A stretch of DNA of 64,000 bases, from contig JAVMKO010000003.1 in NCBI GenBank assembly GCA_032164245.1, forward strand, positions 37,388,890-37,452,889, given 5' to 3'. Position 1 is the stretch's first letter. Each line of letters begins with the position of its first letter. The translations under genes and the position numbers were made by a program. Origin of the DNA: Sternotherus odoratus (Eukaryota > Chordata > Testudines > Kinosternidae). The notes under the pieces are model-generated. The model was given only the letters and a program-made list of their open reading frames with translations, was not told the DNA's origin and did no database searches. Positions 60,601-63,475 of the stretch are shown here, in pieces.

Positions 60601-63475
60601 GGACACAGTAAATATTTTATATTAAATAAGACAGCTTCTCCCCTGAAAAAATCTTTGTACTTTCTTCCATACCCCACCTTATACATGGAATGATCTCCCT
60701 GAACTGATCCATAAGGAACCTTTTCTTCCTTCAAATCCCCTCCCAAGACCTGATTCTATCATGATGCCCACAAGAAATCAATCAAGAAATGAAGGCTAAG
60801 CTTTGGGGCAGTTGTGGATAGAGGATATTTATCAAACAAATACATATTTGTATATAATATCATTCACTCTTTCCCTTGGAATTTTGCTGGTAATATTAGA
60901 CTATAAGCTCAGAGTCAGGGAATGAGTCTACCTTTGTTCAGCACAATGGGTAAATAATCCTCCCTAGGACCCATGTGCACTATTGTAATATAAATATTAA
61001 ATAATTATAAAAAACATAAAATGCTAAATTCTCACTGAGGCAAAATCTTAACTTATATCAATGGGAATTCTCCCTCACTATTAACAGAGTAAAAGTTTAA
61101 ATTTTGGCACAAGGGCAGGGCCTAATATCAAACCAAATGAAAAGCTTTCAGATGTACATGTTGTCACAAGATTATAACATAAATGTGAAAAAATTTATAA
61201 AAAGGCACCCAGGAAATCTGCTGCCATCACTAGAAGGACATAATTTATGAGGGAAAAAATATGGTAGAAAAATCCTTTTACAAAAAAGTCTCAATAATGA
61301 TGTGAGCAGAATAAACACTCCATGCTTCCAGTTATAAAGGTGATGTATGATTTTGGCATAAGCAGCTTGGGCTCCCTTACACGTGATTTTTTCACATCTG
61401 ACAAGAATGCTTGTCAACTGCAGAATCACATGCTAGGTCTAAGGCAGGCTACAAGATTACTTCTGAAAGTATACAGTACATCACAAGACAGTATATTCAT
61501 TTGCTTTTTATCAAGCCACTCTGAATGGGAGTACTGTACAGGTTCCATCCCTTAGCTTTGGTCAACAAGGCATGTTTTGTGTCTTTTTATTTTCCCTCTT
61601 TCCCTCCCTCTCTGTCCTGTTTTTCTATCCCCACGGGTGTTGTGCTGATTTCCAAACCACTGGGCAAACTGAGAGGCCACCTCTATTGCTGCTGTCAACG
61701 TTTCTGTGTGAATTAGCCGGCTCGGGGTGTTACATAACAAATCTGGATAGCACTGTTCAATACTTCTCCTTGCAGAAAACCAAGCCCATTACCAGTAGTG
61801 CCATCATTCTTTTCTGCACAGGGCCAGCAGGAGATCTTGAGCCAGCTCCTGTTTCCATTCCCCCATGCAGTCAGTGCTTGCTGCTGTTGACCTAAAACCT
61901 GCCTTAGTCTTCTTAATTTAATCTCAGGTTGTTTTCTTTATGGATTGTAACATTATAAGATTACTAAGGTTGCTGCTGTTTAGTTAAGTTTTCACCTCTT
62001 GCTTGGTTTGGTATTGCTTTAATTCAGCTTTGCTGTCTCTGATAACAAGAGCTTCTTGGTGACCAATGAGTCGATTTTCTGTTTGTGTAAAGAGATCACA
62101 TATTTCCTGTAGTTTCTCCTGGCACTCCTGCTGCTGCTCAGCCACATCCTAATTTGGAGCAAAAATAAAACACAAAAGTATGCACAGGAATCATCAGAAG
62201 CTCCCTTACAATCTACTTTTTAAATAACAATATTGCAAAGCAATCATTTAAAAAGTATGCTGTAAACATGATAGCAGTGGTACACAGTTTGAGCAAGGTG
62301 AATATATAGAAGTTATGGATCATAAACCTTACATATGCTGTAATTAAAAAGAGATCATGTATTGATGGAATTGCCCAGCAGAAATCTGGCCATGCATACG
62401 TGTACAAATGAAACCTCCAACAGAAGTGAAAATCCACATCCCCTAATCGTTTGAAATCTGTGATAAACACTATTAGTTCTGAAAAAGGATACCAAAATAG
62501 AGGTTAGTTGTGACGAGTTTGTTAGTTCAGTTGGTATGCATGTTACCTGAGTAGAAAATGTTGCGCCTTGTAAGCAATATAGAAGAACAAAACATGCAGG
62601 ATCATTGTTGTTACCAAATTCTTATAGATGCTTCTTATTCACCTTTTTTTTTAGATTTCTCTTGGGAATAACTTTCTTAGAATGTTACAAAGCCTCAGGT
62701 TTCTAAATAACTTTTTCCTAGCACATCAATAGTGGGTGAATTGTTGACTTCTGAGGCTTACATTTGTGCTTCTATGAGAAGAAGGGATGTACAGGTACAC
62801 TGAGGACATCCTCTAAGTCAGCCCTGACTATAAACTTTTAGCTAATTACATACACAATTGCTACATTTTCAGGATTGTAAGTAATCACAAATACTTTTCC
62901 TTTTGTCTGACAGAAATATAGACTGGATCCCCATGCTTTCGTATTCATAATGGTATCTGAAAACTCAAGTAACCAATCACTTCCTAATATGATAGCATTA
63001 AAAAGTATGGTCATAATAAAGAAAGACCACAACTCCTATTTATCAAACCTGATTTATGCAGTCTTTGTGGAATAATGAAGGCAAATATAATAAAATGTAT
63101 AGGATATTATAACATACTTAACCCTATAGCCAATGCTTCCCAAGCAACTCATTTCTGGTATGACATAATCATACATTAATATTAAAATTCCTCATTGATA
63201 TCAATGAAACACTAAGCACACACTGTCACAGAAAGGCAAACCTTCTGATCACCAAGATCTTGTGCTGTCCATACCAGTCCCTCTAAATTTTCCATCTCAG
63301 ATGTGATTGTTTCCTGTACTTCCTGAAAACACTTCTGGGTACTATTTAAGAGCCTCAACAGCTGTTTGCTCTGATTAGGAGAAAGATCCTGGGCATGTTC
63401 AGAAATGAAGAACTGAACTTCAAATGCTATGGAGTCCAGTTGTGTCTTCATACAGCCAAGCTCTTTTGAATTGTT
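590..63475 (-). CDS. DST: Dystonin (spectraplakin), central spectrin-repeat rod, partial gene
   Basis: Spectraplakin scaffold that ties actin, microtubules and intermediate filaments together; this part is the flexible rod of spectrin repeats between the plakin domain and the C-terminal EF-hand/GAR region. Twenty-four exons (listed separately) were placed by AG/GT sites, and every phase joins. They give about 2,130 codons with no stop. The sequence is heptad-patterned, charged coiled coil with recurrent tryptophans (for example WLSNVDK, WLQKMDK, WLTTTEK), as expected for spectrin repeats. Identity to DST rather than the paralogue MACF1 is from remembered vertebrate sequence, for example [28 protein letters not shown] and [18 protein letters not shown]. 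The gene is cut by both window edges. Introns run from about 150 bp to 11 kb and are full of repeats, but no coding exon is damaged. An additional internal first exon lies at 14088-15374. Confidence 0.95.
854..1180 (-). CDS. DST: DST rod exon 23 of window
   Basis: 109 codons, phase 0 at both ends. Begins [20 protein letters not shown] after TTCATTTAG, ends KQHADLL before GTATTT. Contains [20 protein letters not shown] and [20 protein letters not shown]. In remembered DST this repeat is specific to the dystonin side of the DST/MACF1 pair. Confidence 0.95.
1418..1577 (-). CDS. DST: DST rod exon 22 of window
   Basis: 160 bp; enters with one base of a codon after TGTTTACAG, leaves in phase 0 before GTAAGA. 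Encodes [20 protein letters not shown] and [18 protein letters not shown], ending QISQHK. Confidence 0.95.
1895..2055. repeat. Palindromic interspersed repeat
   Basis: Hairpin of about 160 bp built around TTAAGCACAAGCTTAAATCC and its near reverse complement, with AATAGGACTTAC in the middle. It resembles a common sauropsid repeat whose name I do not know. The intron between 1578 and 2850 holds nothing else I recognise. Confidence 0.4.
2850..3210 (+). repeat. Old LINE 3' end (L2/L3-like)
   Basis: Pyrimidine-rich stretch followed by AACTGTAAGTTGTTTGGGG and GGAACTGTGTCATCTT, the arrangement seen at the 3' ends of ancient amniote L2/L3-type LINEs. Heavily diverged; the family is a guess. Confidence 0.4.
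3247..4586 (+). repeat. Solo LTR of a retrovirus-like or Gypsy-type element
   Basis: 1,340 bp unit starting TGTAA and ending TTACA (perfect 5-bp inverted ends), flanked by CATA on both sides (3243-3246 and 4587-4590), a 4-bp target duplication. No gag/pol sequence lies beside it, so it is a solo LTR. An ATTAAA signal lies at 4386-4391 near the probable R region, giving the plus orientation. It contains a 60-bp tandem repeat listed separately. Short open frames inside it follow from the repeat and are not genes. Confidence 0.72.
3841..4020 (+). repeat. 60-bp tandem repeat, three copies, inside the LTR
   Basis: Three consecutive 60-base units beginning AGCAGTTCCTGTGT at 3841, 3901 and 3961; copies two and three are almost identical and the first differs by several C/T or G/A changes. 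A partial fourth unit starts at 4021. Because 60 is divisible by three, all frames stay open through it, which creates spurious ORFs. Confidence 0.95.
5107..5273 (-). CDS. DST: DST rod exon 21 of window
   Basis: 167 bp; phase 0 in after TATCTCCAG ([20 protein letters not shown]), two extra bases out before GTATTT. Contains [20 protein letters not shown], a complete helix turn typical of the spectrin repeat end. Confidence 0.95.
6211..7097. mobile_element. Composite foldback DNA element, Tc1/mariner-like ends, CpG-rich core
   Basis: 887 bp flanked by TA on both sides (6209-6210, 7098-7099). The ends begin CAGTAAAACC and are inverted copies of each other over about 24 bp with three mismatches. 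The left part (6212-6379) is itself a near-perfect hairpin. The core (6380-7015) is extremely GC-rich: repeated CCCGGGCGG and GCCCGCC units in one orientation to about 6715 and in reverse complement afterwards. No transposase frame. TA duplication and end sequence suggest a non-autonomous Tc1/mariner/pogo-type element. Confidence 0.75.
7878..8048 (-). CDS. DST: DST rod exon 20 of window
   Basis: 57 codons, phase 0 at both ends. Begins [20 protein letters not shown] after TTCTTTCAG, ends AQIQEQK before [26 protein letters not shown] is conserved in both DST and MACF1. Confidence 0.95.
8360..8658. mobile_element. Non-autonomous hAT transposon
   Basis: 299 bp with inverted ends CAGGGGTCAGCAACCT and AGGTTGCCTACCCCTG. 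Flanked by TTCTACAG (8352-8359) and TCCTACAG (8659-8666), an 8-bp target duplication with one mismatch, as hAT elements make. Internal sequence is non-coding. Family known to me from turtle and other reptile genomes. Confidence 0.85.
9587..9748 (-). CDS. DST: DST rod exon 19 of window (common acceptor for both isoforms)
   Basis: 54 codons, phase 0 at both ends. Begins [20 protein letters not shown] after CACCTGCAG, ends WKTLNKK before GTGATT. Can receive either exon 18 (20774) or the internal first exon (14088), both phase 0. The wording separates DST from MACF1, which has MFQKEQVDPLQ here. Confidence 0.96.
10166..10983. mobile_element. Non-autonomous hAT-like element, GC-rich
   Basis: About 818 bp with inverted ends (TAAGGTTGCCA versus TTGGCAACCCTA). 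Flanks GGCTTAAT and GGCATACT match at six of eight positions, fitting an aged hAT target duplication. The interior is proline-codon-like GC-rich sequence that opens several meaningless frames. Confidence 0.6.
10990..11290 (+). repeat. Possible LINE fragment
   Basis: Contains a short frame reading [16 protein letters not shown], like the [10 protein letters not shown] stretch of CR1-type LINE proteins, then A-rich unmatched sequence. Weak support. Confidence 0.25.
11330..12015. repeat. GC-rich interspersed element ending in a strong hairpin
   Basis: A hairpin at 11913-12003 has arms starting GGTATTTTTAGTAAAAGTC that pair almost perfectly, with a GTCTCCTG loop region. The preceding GC-rich 600 bp looks like the body of the same element. 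A second, more diverged hairpin with the same ACTTTTACTAAAAAT arm is at 32227-32340. Left boundary uncertain; family name not known to me. Confidence 0.55.
12016..14087. other. Intron, no recognised element
   Basis: Unique-looking AT-rich sequence downstream of the internal first exon. Contains a short CA run near 12618 and A-runs near 13020. No exon or repeat family recognised. Confidence 0.5.
14088..15374 (-). CDS. DST: Alternative internal first coding exon of DST (MACF1-like short-isoform N-terminus)
   Basis: 429 codons from ATG to a phase-0 donor (SNK, AAG|GTAATT); read-through into the intron would add 51 residues and stop. Start choice: TTCAAAATGG has A at -3 and G at +4. An in-frame TAA lies nine codons upstream (15399-15401), and no AG acceptor occurs between that stop and the ATG, so this is a first coding exon. 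It begins [16 protein letters not shown] and contains [28 protein letters not shown] and [12 protein letters not shown], all very close to the unusual first exon of a short MACF1 isoform as I remember it. The remainder is acidic, serine/threonine-rich and probably disordered, with no spectrin repeat or known domain. The donor fits the acceptor at 9748, predicting a dystonin form without actin-binding and plakin domains. I do not recall this exon in human DST annotation. It lacks the long proline/alanine repeat of the MACF1 exon. Confidence 0.87.
15375..16800 (-). promoter_or_regulatory. Candidate internal promoter / 5' UTR region of short DST isoform
   Basis: Inferred from the first coding exon just downstream; the start site itself cannot be placed. 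On the minus strand there is a TATA-like TTTATAG near 16292-16298, an AP-1-type TGACTCA at 16624-16630 and a CRE-like TGATGTCA around 16738-16746. None is decisive. The region is AT-rich with no CpG island, which would suit a tissue-restricted promoter. No repeat was recognised here, unusual for the introns of this window. Confidence 0.3.
16801..18914. other. Intron, no recognised element
   Basis: AT-rich intron sequence upstream of the internal first exon. I see no transposon ends, no coding frame with spectrin-like content and no simple repeat of note. Confidence 0.5.
18924..19130 (+). mobile_element. ~210-bp inverted-dimer element, copy 1
   Basis: Flanked by AAGTCCTGG on both sides (18915-18923, 19131-19139), a 9-bp target duplication. 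The left ~150 bp is a near-perfect inverted repeat: TGTGGCACCTTAAAGACTAA on one arm and its complement on the other, with TTCGTCGGATGCAAGCAG at the turn. A single-copy tail (CAGACTAACACAGCTACC) follows on the right. Variable target-duplication length points to target-primed insertion rather than cut-and-paste. I recognise the core from reptile genomes but cannot name the family with certainty. Confidence 0.78.
19140..20773. other. Intron, no clearly recognised element
   Basis: Mostly unique AT-rich sequence. ATCACTTTTCATCACAAAGC near 20102 resembles an ancient LINE 3' tail but is too short to call. The G/A-rich stretch at 20220-20640 opens meaningless frames on both strands. Confidence 0.4.
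20774..22242 (-). CDS. DST: DST rod exon 18 of window, large multi-repeat exon
   Basis: 1,469 bp; enters with two bases of a codon after TTCTTGCAG, leaves in phase 0 (INQQLNIFK before GTAGGA). It spans several spectrin repeats without an intron (489 whole codons). Landmarks in order are [88 protein letters not shown] and [13 protein letters not shown]. All agree with remembered DST. It is the last exon before the intron that carries the internal first exon. Confidence 0.97.
22437..22492 (+). repeat. 17-bp tandem repeat
   Basis: About three and a half copies of ATAAAATAGTGTATAGG in direct repetition. Confidence 0.85.
22643..22765 (-). repeat. CR1 LINE 3' fragment
   Basis: On the plus strand ATGATTCATTGCG, GGCCAGTTGGACC and ATTGCAGGCCATTACA follow the order seen at the reverse complement of CR1 3' ends. 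Short and diverged. No other element recognised in the intron 22243-23100. Confidence 0.5.
23101..23596 (-). CDS. DST: DST rod exon 17 of window
   Basis: 496 bp; phase 0 in ([20 protein letters not shown] after CTCCTCAG), one extra base out before GTTAGT. Contains [20 protein letters not shown] and [20 protein letters not shown], the signature of a spectrin repeat in DST, and ends near [13 protein letters not shown]. Confidence 0.96.
23597..25398. other. Intron, simple-sequence only
   Basis: No transposon ends or exons recognised. A GA/GT-rich simple stretch lies at about 25128-25170. Confidence 0.5.
25399..25598 (-). CDS. DST: DST rod exon 16 of window
   Basis: 200 bp; enters with two bases of a codon after TATGATAG, leaves in phase 0 before GTGAGT. 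Encodes DSKWKELNQ and the very conserved [20 protein letters not shown]. Confidence 0.95.
25818..25888 (-). repeat. Fragment of the inverted-dimer element family
   Basis: Single arm only: GTCCTGTGGCACCTTAAAGA followed by GAGCTTTCGTGGGCTAATA, matching one arm of the complete copy at 18924-19130. The tail and second arm are missing. Orientation uncertain because the arm is half of a palindrome. Confidence 0.6.
26059..26212. repeat. Palindromic interspersed repeat
   Basis: Hairpin about 154 bp long: CATTTTCAAAAGCACCTA pairs with TAAGGTGTTTTTGAAAATG, and the centre reads CCCATTGAAAATCAATG. A related short sequence with GGCGCCTAACTC and GTGCCTAGG is at 55150-55300. Confidence 0.55.
26779..26882. 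repeat. Palindromic MITE-like hairpin
   Basis: Arms AAAATTCTGC...GTGTAAATCTAGAGT and ACTCTAGATTTACA...GGAATTTTGTCC pair around TTGACTTCAG. Same style as 345-425 and 54199-54322. Confidence 0.5.
27000..27129 (-). CDS. DST: DST rod exon 15 of window
   Basis: 130 bp; phase 0 in after TTTGTAG, one extra base out before GTACTG. Encodes [20 protein letters not shown] and [17 protein letters not shown]. It was read from the sequence directly, and its split aspartate codon is completed by exon 16. Confidence 0.9.
27407..27823 (-). mobile_element. CR1 LINE, 3' part
   Basis: The plus strand shows the reverse complement of CR1: AACATAAGAATGGCCATACT then CCAGAGGTCCATC, and later GGTGGCCCCTAGTTTG and TTCCTCATTTACTTTCTCC. 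Truncated, with no open reverse-transcriptase frame. A GC-rich hAT-like element follows directly. Confidence 0.75.
27824..28779. mobile_element. GC-rich hAT-like element(s) with duplicated terminus
   Basis: Terminal motif AGTTTGCCCACCTCTC ends at 27933 and a second AGTTTGCCCAGCCCTG ends at 28779, in the same orientation. Both are followed by GTCTAGAC (27934-27941, 28780-28787). The terminus and GGCCCGCGGGCTG lead-in match a hAT family of reptiles. Two same-orientation ends with identical 8-bp flanks suggest tandem or nested insertion, or a partial duplication. Interior frames are GC artefacts. Confidence 0.55.
28797..28920. mobile_element. hAT MITE
   Basis: 124 bp with inverted ends TAGGGTGACCAGA and TCTGGTCACCCTA. 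Flanks CACCCAGG and CACCGAAG match at six of eight positions, an aged 8-bp target duplication. Internal text TATAAGAAAAAGACCC is typical of this common reptile MITE. Confidence 0.8.
28921..30136. other. Intron, no recognised element
   Basis: AT-rich unique-looking sequence; nothing recognised. Confidence 0.4.
30137..30372 (-). CDS. DST: DST rod exon 14 of window
   Basis: 236 bp; enters with two bases of a codon after CTCCCACAG, leaves in phase 0 (VEQHK before GTACTC). Encodes [20 protein letters not shown] and [18 protein letters not shown], a spectrin repeat. Confidence 0.92.
30540..32172 (-). mobile_element. Foldback hAT transposon with transposase remnant
   Basis: About 1.6 kb with AT-rich ends carrying TTAAAAAATTAATCATGATT and TTAATCATGATTAATTTTTT. 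Long subterminal inverted repeats flank the centre: ACAAACAAGTTTGTTTACAA and CACCTGAAAGTGAGAA near 30880-30960 pair with 31665-31740. Between them, on the minus strand (31094-31495), a degraded frame reads [19 protein letters not shown], the conserved C-terminal part of hAT (ZBED-type) transposases. The catalytic N-terminal parts are absent, so it cannot move by itself. Exact ends uncertain. Confidence 0.75.
32227..32340. repeat. Hairpin related to the one at 11913-12003
   Basis: TCATGGACATTTTTAGTAAA at the left pairs with TTTACTAAAAATGTCCATGA at the right, with a diverged 70-bp centre. The GC-rich stretch to about 32640, including GGGTGCTGAGCACCCACT, probably belongs to the same element. Confidence 0.65.
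33255..33317 (-). CDS. DST: DST rod exon 13 of window, small in-frame cassette
   Basis: Only 63 bp, phase 1 at both ends, so it can be skipped without changing frame. Encodes [20 protein letters not shown], a glycine-rich, non-helical linker similar to the VLNGEG segment I remember from human DST. Acceptor CATCTGTAG; donor AAAG|GTTAAT is weak. Short exon plus weak donor make it a plausible alternatively spliced cassette. Confidence 0.82.
33637..33735. repeat. MITE-like hairpin fragment
   Basis: GGGCCAGATTCTGA at the left and TCAGAACTTAGGCCCT at the right pair loosely around ATTTCAGTGTGAC. Diverged member of the palindromic set at 345-425 and 54199-54322. The rest of intron 33318-34880 shows nothing I recognise. 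Confidence 0.4.
34892..35028. mobile_element. Tc1/mariner-like MITE
   Basis: 137 bp between two TA dinucleotides (34890-34891, 35029-35030). Inverted ends CCGTGTTTCCCCGAAAATAA and TTGGGGAAACAGGG, plus an inner inverted pair AAAATAAGACA / GTCTTATTTTC. Non-coding. A family common in squamates and turtles as far as I recall. Confidence 0.75.
35420..35546 (-). CDS. DST: DST rod exon 12 of window
   Basis: 127 bp; phase 0 in after TTACTCAG ([15 protein letters not shown]), one extra base out before GTATGC. Contains [16 protein letters not shown], a hydrophobic, non-heptad stretch that I recall in DST at this position. It marks a break in the regular spectrin pattern. Confidence 0.92.
36048..36204 (-). 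CDS. DST: DST rod exon 11 of window
   Basis: 157 bp; enters with one base of a codon after TTGTCTAG, leaves in phase 0 before GTGAGA. Encodes [20 protein letters not shown] and [21 protein letters not shown] spectrin-repeat helix with the typical tryptophan. Confidence 0.92.
36205..37715. other. Intron, no recognised element
   Basis: Unique-looking AT-rich sequence, apart from a diverged hairpin piece with TTGACTTCAATGAG near 36334. No exon or transposon ends seen. Confidence 0.4.
37716..37882 (-). CDS. DST: DST rod exon 10 of window
   Basis: 167 bp; phase 0 in, two extra bases out (GAAAA before GTTAGT). Encodes [20 protein letters not shown], then [20 protein letters not shown]. The split lysine codon is completed by the first base of the next exon. 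Read directly from the sequence because the reading frame is closed by splice sites rather than by a start codon. Confidence 0.9.
38065..38382 (-). CDS. DST: DST rod exon 9 of window
   Basis: 106 codons, phase 0 at both ends. Starts [20 protein letters not shown] after TTTCAG; the methionine is an internal codon, not an initiation site. Ends EVSQYMQ before GTATTG. A decayed R2/R4-type LINE lies in the intron just upstream. Confidence 0.94.
38490..40640 (+). mobile_element. Decayed R2/R4-type non-LTR retrotransposon
   Basis: Plus-strand frames broken by many stops and shifts retain the expected order. They are an [11 protein letters not shown] segment (compare the APGPDG box), an [10 protein letters not shown] segment (reverse-transcriptase motif preceding SP-LF), and downstream [20 protein letters not shown]. 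The last is followed by [13 protein letters not shown], like the C-terminal endonuclease-linked region of R2/R4/Dong-clade LINEs. The clade is judged from memory. A different element is inserted near the 3' end (40138-40514). It is clearly a pseudogene. Confidence 0.6.
40138..40514. mobile_element. hAT-like element inserted into the LINE
   Basis: Inverted ends: AGAGCCCTGTGTGGATAC at the left and ATCCATGCAGGGCTCT at the right, with a further inner pair TATCCGCTGAACC / GATCAGCGGATA. It interrupts the LINE reading frame after the [10 protein letters not shown] segment. No convincing target duplication, so the family is tentative. Confidence 0.6.
41023..41231 (-). CDS. DST: DST rod exon 8 of window
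   Basis: 209 bp; enters with two bases of a codon, leaves in phase 0 (DIISKNI before GTAAGT). Carries [20 protein letters not shown] and [17 protein letters not shown], among the most recognisable DST rod sequence in the window. Confidence 0.95.
41385..42004 (+). mobile_element. CR1 LINE, 3' part
   Basis: Plus-strand translation fragments include [13 protein letters not shown] (compare [13 protein letters not shown] of CR1) and [15 protein letters not shown]. It ends with CCAGTATGGCCAGTCTTATG, the usual CR1 3' text. Frame broken by stops. It starts about 150 bp upstream of exon 8's acceptor. Confidence 0.75.
42420..42745 (-). repeat. Probable CR1 LINE fragment
   Basis: CTTGTCTCCTCTAG and AGTTTTTCCTGGTAATCAGA on the plus strand resemble the reverse complement of the CR1 3' portion. 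Strongly diverged. Confidence 0.4.
42746..44629. other. Intron, no recognised element
   Basis: AT-rich sequence with an A-run at about 43965-43982. No transposon ends or exons recognised. Confidence 0.4.
44650..44870 (+). repeat. MIR-like SINE
   Basis: CTGTGTGACCTTGGACAAGT then TGTCTGCAAAATGGGGACAA are the conserved core of amniote MIR/CORE-SINEs, followed by a T/A-rich tail. tRNA-like head not recognisable. Confidence 0.8.
45003..45126 (-). CDS. DST: DST rod exon 7 of window
   Basis: 124 bp; starts in phase 0 ([20 protein letters not shown]) and ends after one base of a codon before GTAAGA, a strong donor. Encodes [19 protein letters not shown]. The split codon is completed by the next exon to give the DDIVG junction. 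It follows the longest intron of the window apart from the one holding the internal exon (8.3 kb). Confidence 0.92.
45127..49478. other. Intron, simple repeat only
   Basis: Long stretch between exons 7 and 6 with no transposon ends I can define. It contains the GACA microsatellite near 48110 and a hairpin piece with CAGACTTCAGTGGAGCCAGA near 48293. The short frames here lack any recognisable protein signature. Confidence 0.4.
48112..48142 (+). repeat. (GACA)n microsatellite
   Basis: About seven GACA units in a row, followed by degenerate GATA/GACA and GAAA text to about 48170. Confidence 0.9.
49479..50155. mobile_element. Non-autonomous hAT-like element, GC-rich
   Basis: Left end CTAGTGTTCCCTCTAA and right end TTAGAGACAACTTAG are inverted copies with a few differences. 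An inner inverted pair (CAGAATGAATTTTG and ACAAAATTCATG) lies near the left end. Interior is G-rich. Ends uncertain by a base or two. Confidence 0.6.
50519..53018 (-). mobile_element. CR1 LINE, 3' half, interrupted by a hAT-like element
   Basis: On the minus strand, fragments of reverse transcriptase read [20 protein letters not shown] and FTDDTKLGG (the active-site box, normally F-A-D-D). [13 protein letters not shown] and [20 protein letters not shown] text follow near the C-terminus. The 3' end is the reverse complement of ATCATAGAATAGTAGGG. Two parts, 51845-53018 and 50519-50573, are separated by the insertion at 50574-51844. It is 5' truncated and has lost frame, so it is inactive. The alanine of the active-site box is replaced by threonine. 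Confidence 0.88.
50574..51844. mobile_element. hAT-like non-autonomous transposon nested in CR1
   Basis: 1,271 bp with 13-bp inverted ends TAGGCTGACCATA / TATGGTCAGCCTA. Perfect 8-bp direct repeats AGTCCAAC flank it (50566-50573 and 51845-51852); one of them is the CR1 sequence expected if the element were absent. The interior is G-rich with an irregular array around GTGTGTGAAGGGGG (50740-51120). Copies of GTCCCGTTTTTG occur near both ends. No transposase frame. Confidence 0.9.
53415..53591 (-). CDS. DST: DST rod exon 6 of window
   Basis: 59 codons, phase 0 at both ends. Begins [20 protein letters not shown] after a T-rich tract and TAG, ends LQRQLEETK before [25 protein letters not shown] agrees with remembered DST. 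Has no internal methionine and so is easily missed. Confidence 0.93.
53592..54198. other. Intron, no recognised element
   Basis: AT-rich sequence upstream of exon 6; nothing recognised. Confidence 0.4.
54199..54322. repeat. Palindromic MITE-like hairpin
   Basis: GGGCCCAATTCTGATCTCAC at the left pairs with GAGAGCAGAATCTGG at the right, and ACACTGGTTTTATACTGGTG forms an inner pair. Best preserved member of a set scattered through these introns. Confidence 0.55.
55150..55300. repeat. Interspersed repeat with GCGCCTAACT arms
   Basis: AGTTAGGCGCCTAACTCCC is itself palindromic and recurs in complement as GGTGCCTAGG further on. Family related to 26059-26212. The remainder of 54323-56313 shows nothing I can name. 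Confidence 0.35.
56314..56545 (-). mobile_element. CR1 LINE 3' fragment
   Basis: GGAACATAAGAATGGCTGTA then CTGGGTCAGACCAAAGGTCC and AGTGGCCAATGCCAGGTGCC, the reverse complement of the CR1 3' portion. Truncated. Confidence 0.8.
56705..56935. repeat. GC-rich interspersed repeat
   Basis: GGGTTGGATTAATCC start, then GCCCAGGGCCCCGGG and a GC-rich body. The style of a common turtle repeat, but the boundaries and class are not clear. Confidence 0.35.
57237..57440 (-). mobile_element. CR1 LINE 3' end
   Basis: TCATAGATTCATAGA on the plus strand is the reversed CR1 3' terminus, followed by AGACCAGAAGGGACCATTAG and CTGACCTCTGTATAATAC. It ends 75 bp from the donor of exon 5, so it lies just inside that intron. 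Confidence 0.8.
57515..58060 (-). CDS. DST: DST rod exon 5 of window
   Basis: 182 codons, phase 0 at both ends. Begins [20 protein letters not shown] after TTCTTATAG, ends FKSLYTK before GTATGT. Contains [19 protein letters not shown] and the strongly conserved [19 protein letters not shown]. Compared with the human sequence I remember, it has a few extra residues around [14 protein letters not shown]1 fragment begins 75 bp beyond the donor. Confidence 0.95.
58061..59087. other. Intron, no recognised element
   Basis: Between exons 5 and 4. The stretch 58470-58780 is less AT-rich and looks unlike its surroundings, but I can assign neither repeat family nor coding potential. Confidence 0.4.
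59088..59372 (-). CDS. DST: DST rod exon 4 of window, with acidic linker
   Basis: 95 codons, phase 0 at both ends. Begins [20 protein letters not shown], ends [10 protein letters not shown] before GTACTA. After the helix with WLSNVDK comes a glycine-, aspartate- and glutamate-rich segment (around [13 protein letters not shown]). It looks like a disordered linker between spectrin repeats rather than coiled coil. Confidence 0.93.
59659..59892 (-). CDS. DST: DST rod exon 3 of window
   Basis: 78 codons, phase 0 at both ends. Acceptor CCCACAAG, begins [20 protein letters not shown], ends AIKQETEK before GTTCTT. Lysine/glutamate-rich helix; matches DST through [16 protein letters not shown] and [12 protein letters not shown]. 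Confidence 0.93.
59938..60154 (-). mobile_element. ~210-bp inverted-dimer element, copy 2
   Basis: Flanked by perfect 11-bp repeats TTATCTACCTG (59927-59937, 60155-60165). Arms: TGTGGCACCTTAGAGACTAA and its complement enclose a turn with CACTTCATCTGAGCATCCAC. Here the single tail (GCAGCCATGTTAGTCTG) is on the left, so it is in the opposite orientation to copy 1 at 18924-19130. Differences between copies show they are separate insertions. Confidence 0.8.
60166..61995. other. Intron, no recognised element
   Basis: AT-rich sequence with a diverged hairpin-like piece near 61021-61095. No exons or named repeats seen. Confidence 0.4.
61996..62148 (-). CDS. DST: DST rod exon 2 of window
   Basis: 51 codons, phase 0 at both ends, too short and without an internal start to stand out as an ORF. 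Begins [20 protein letters not shown] after AATTAG, ends KQYQTKQE before GTGAAA. The motif [13 protein letters not shown] agrees with remembered DST. Helical coiled-coil composition. Confidence 0.9.
62149..63241. other. Intron, no recognised element
   Basis: AT-rich intron between exons 2 and 1; nothing recognised. Confidence 0.4.
63242..63475 (-). CDS. DST: DST rod exon 1 of window
   Basis: 78 codons, phase 0 at both ends. Starts [14 protein letters not shown] after a polypyrimidine tract and CAG, ends DLGDQK. It carries the conserved stretch [18 protein letters not shown] that I recall from vertebrate DST just before the long rod. The donor is AAG|GTTTGC, a weak match to consensus. The upstream exon lies beyond the window edge. 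Confidence 0.92.

Noticed and set aside
590..63475. Assigning the locus to MACF1 because of the MGKPLSRP exon
   Set aside because: The rod exons agree with DST at positions where the paralogues differ ([39 protein letters not shown]). Only the internal first exon resembles MACF1, which is better explained by shared ancestry.
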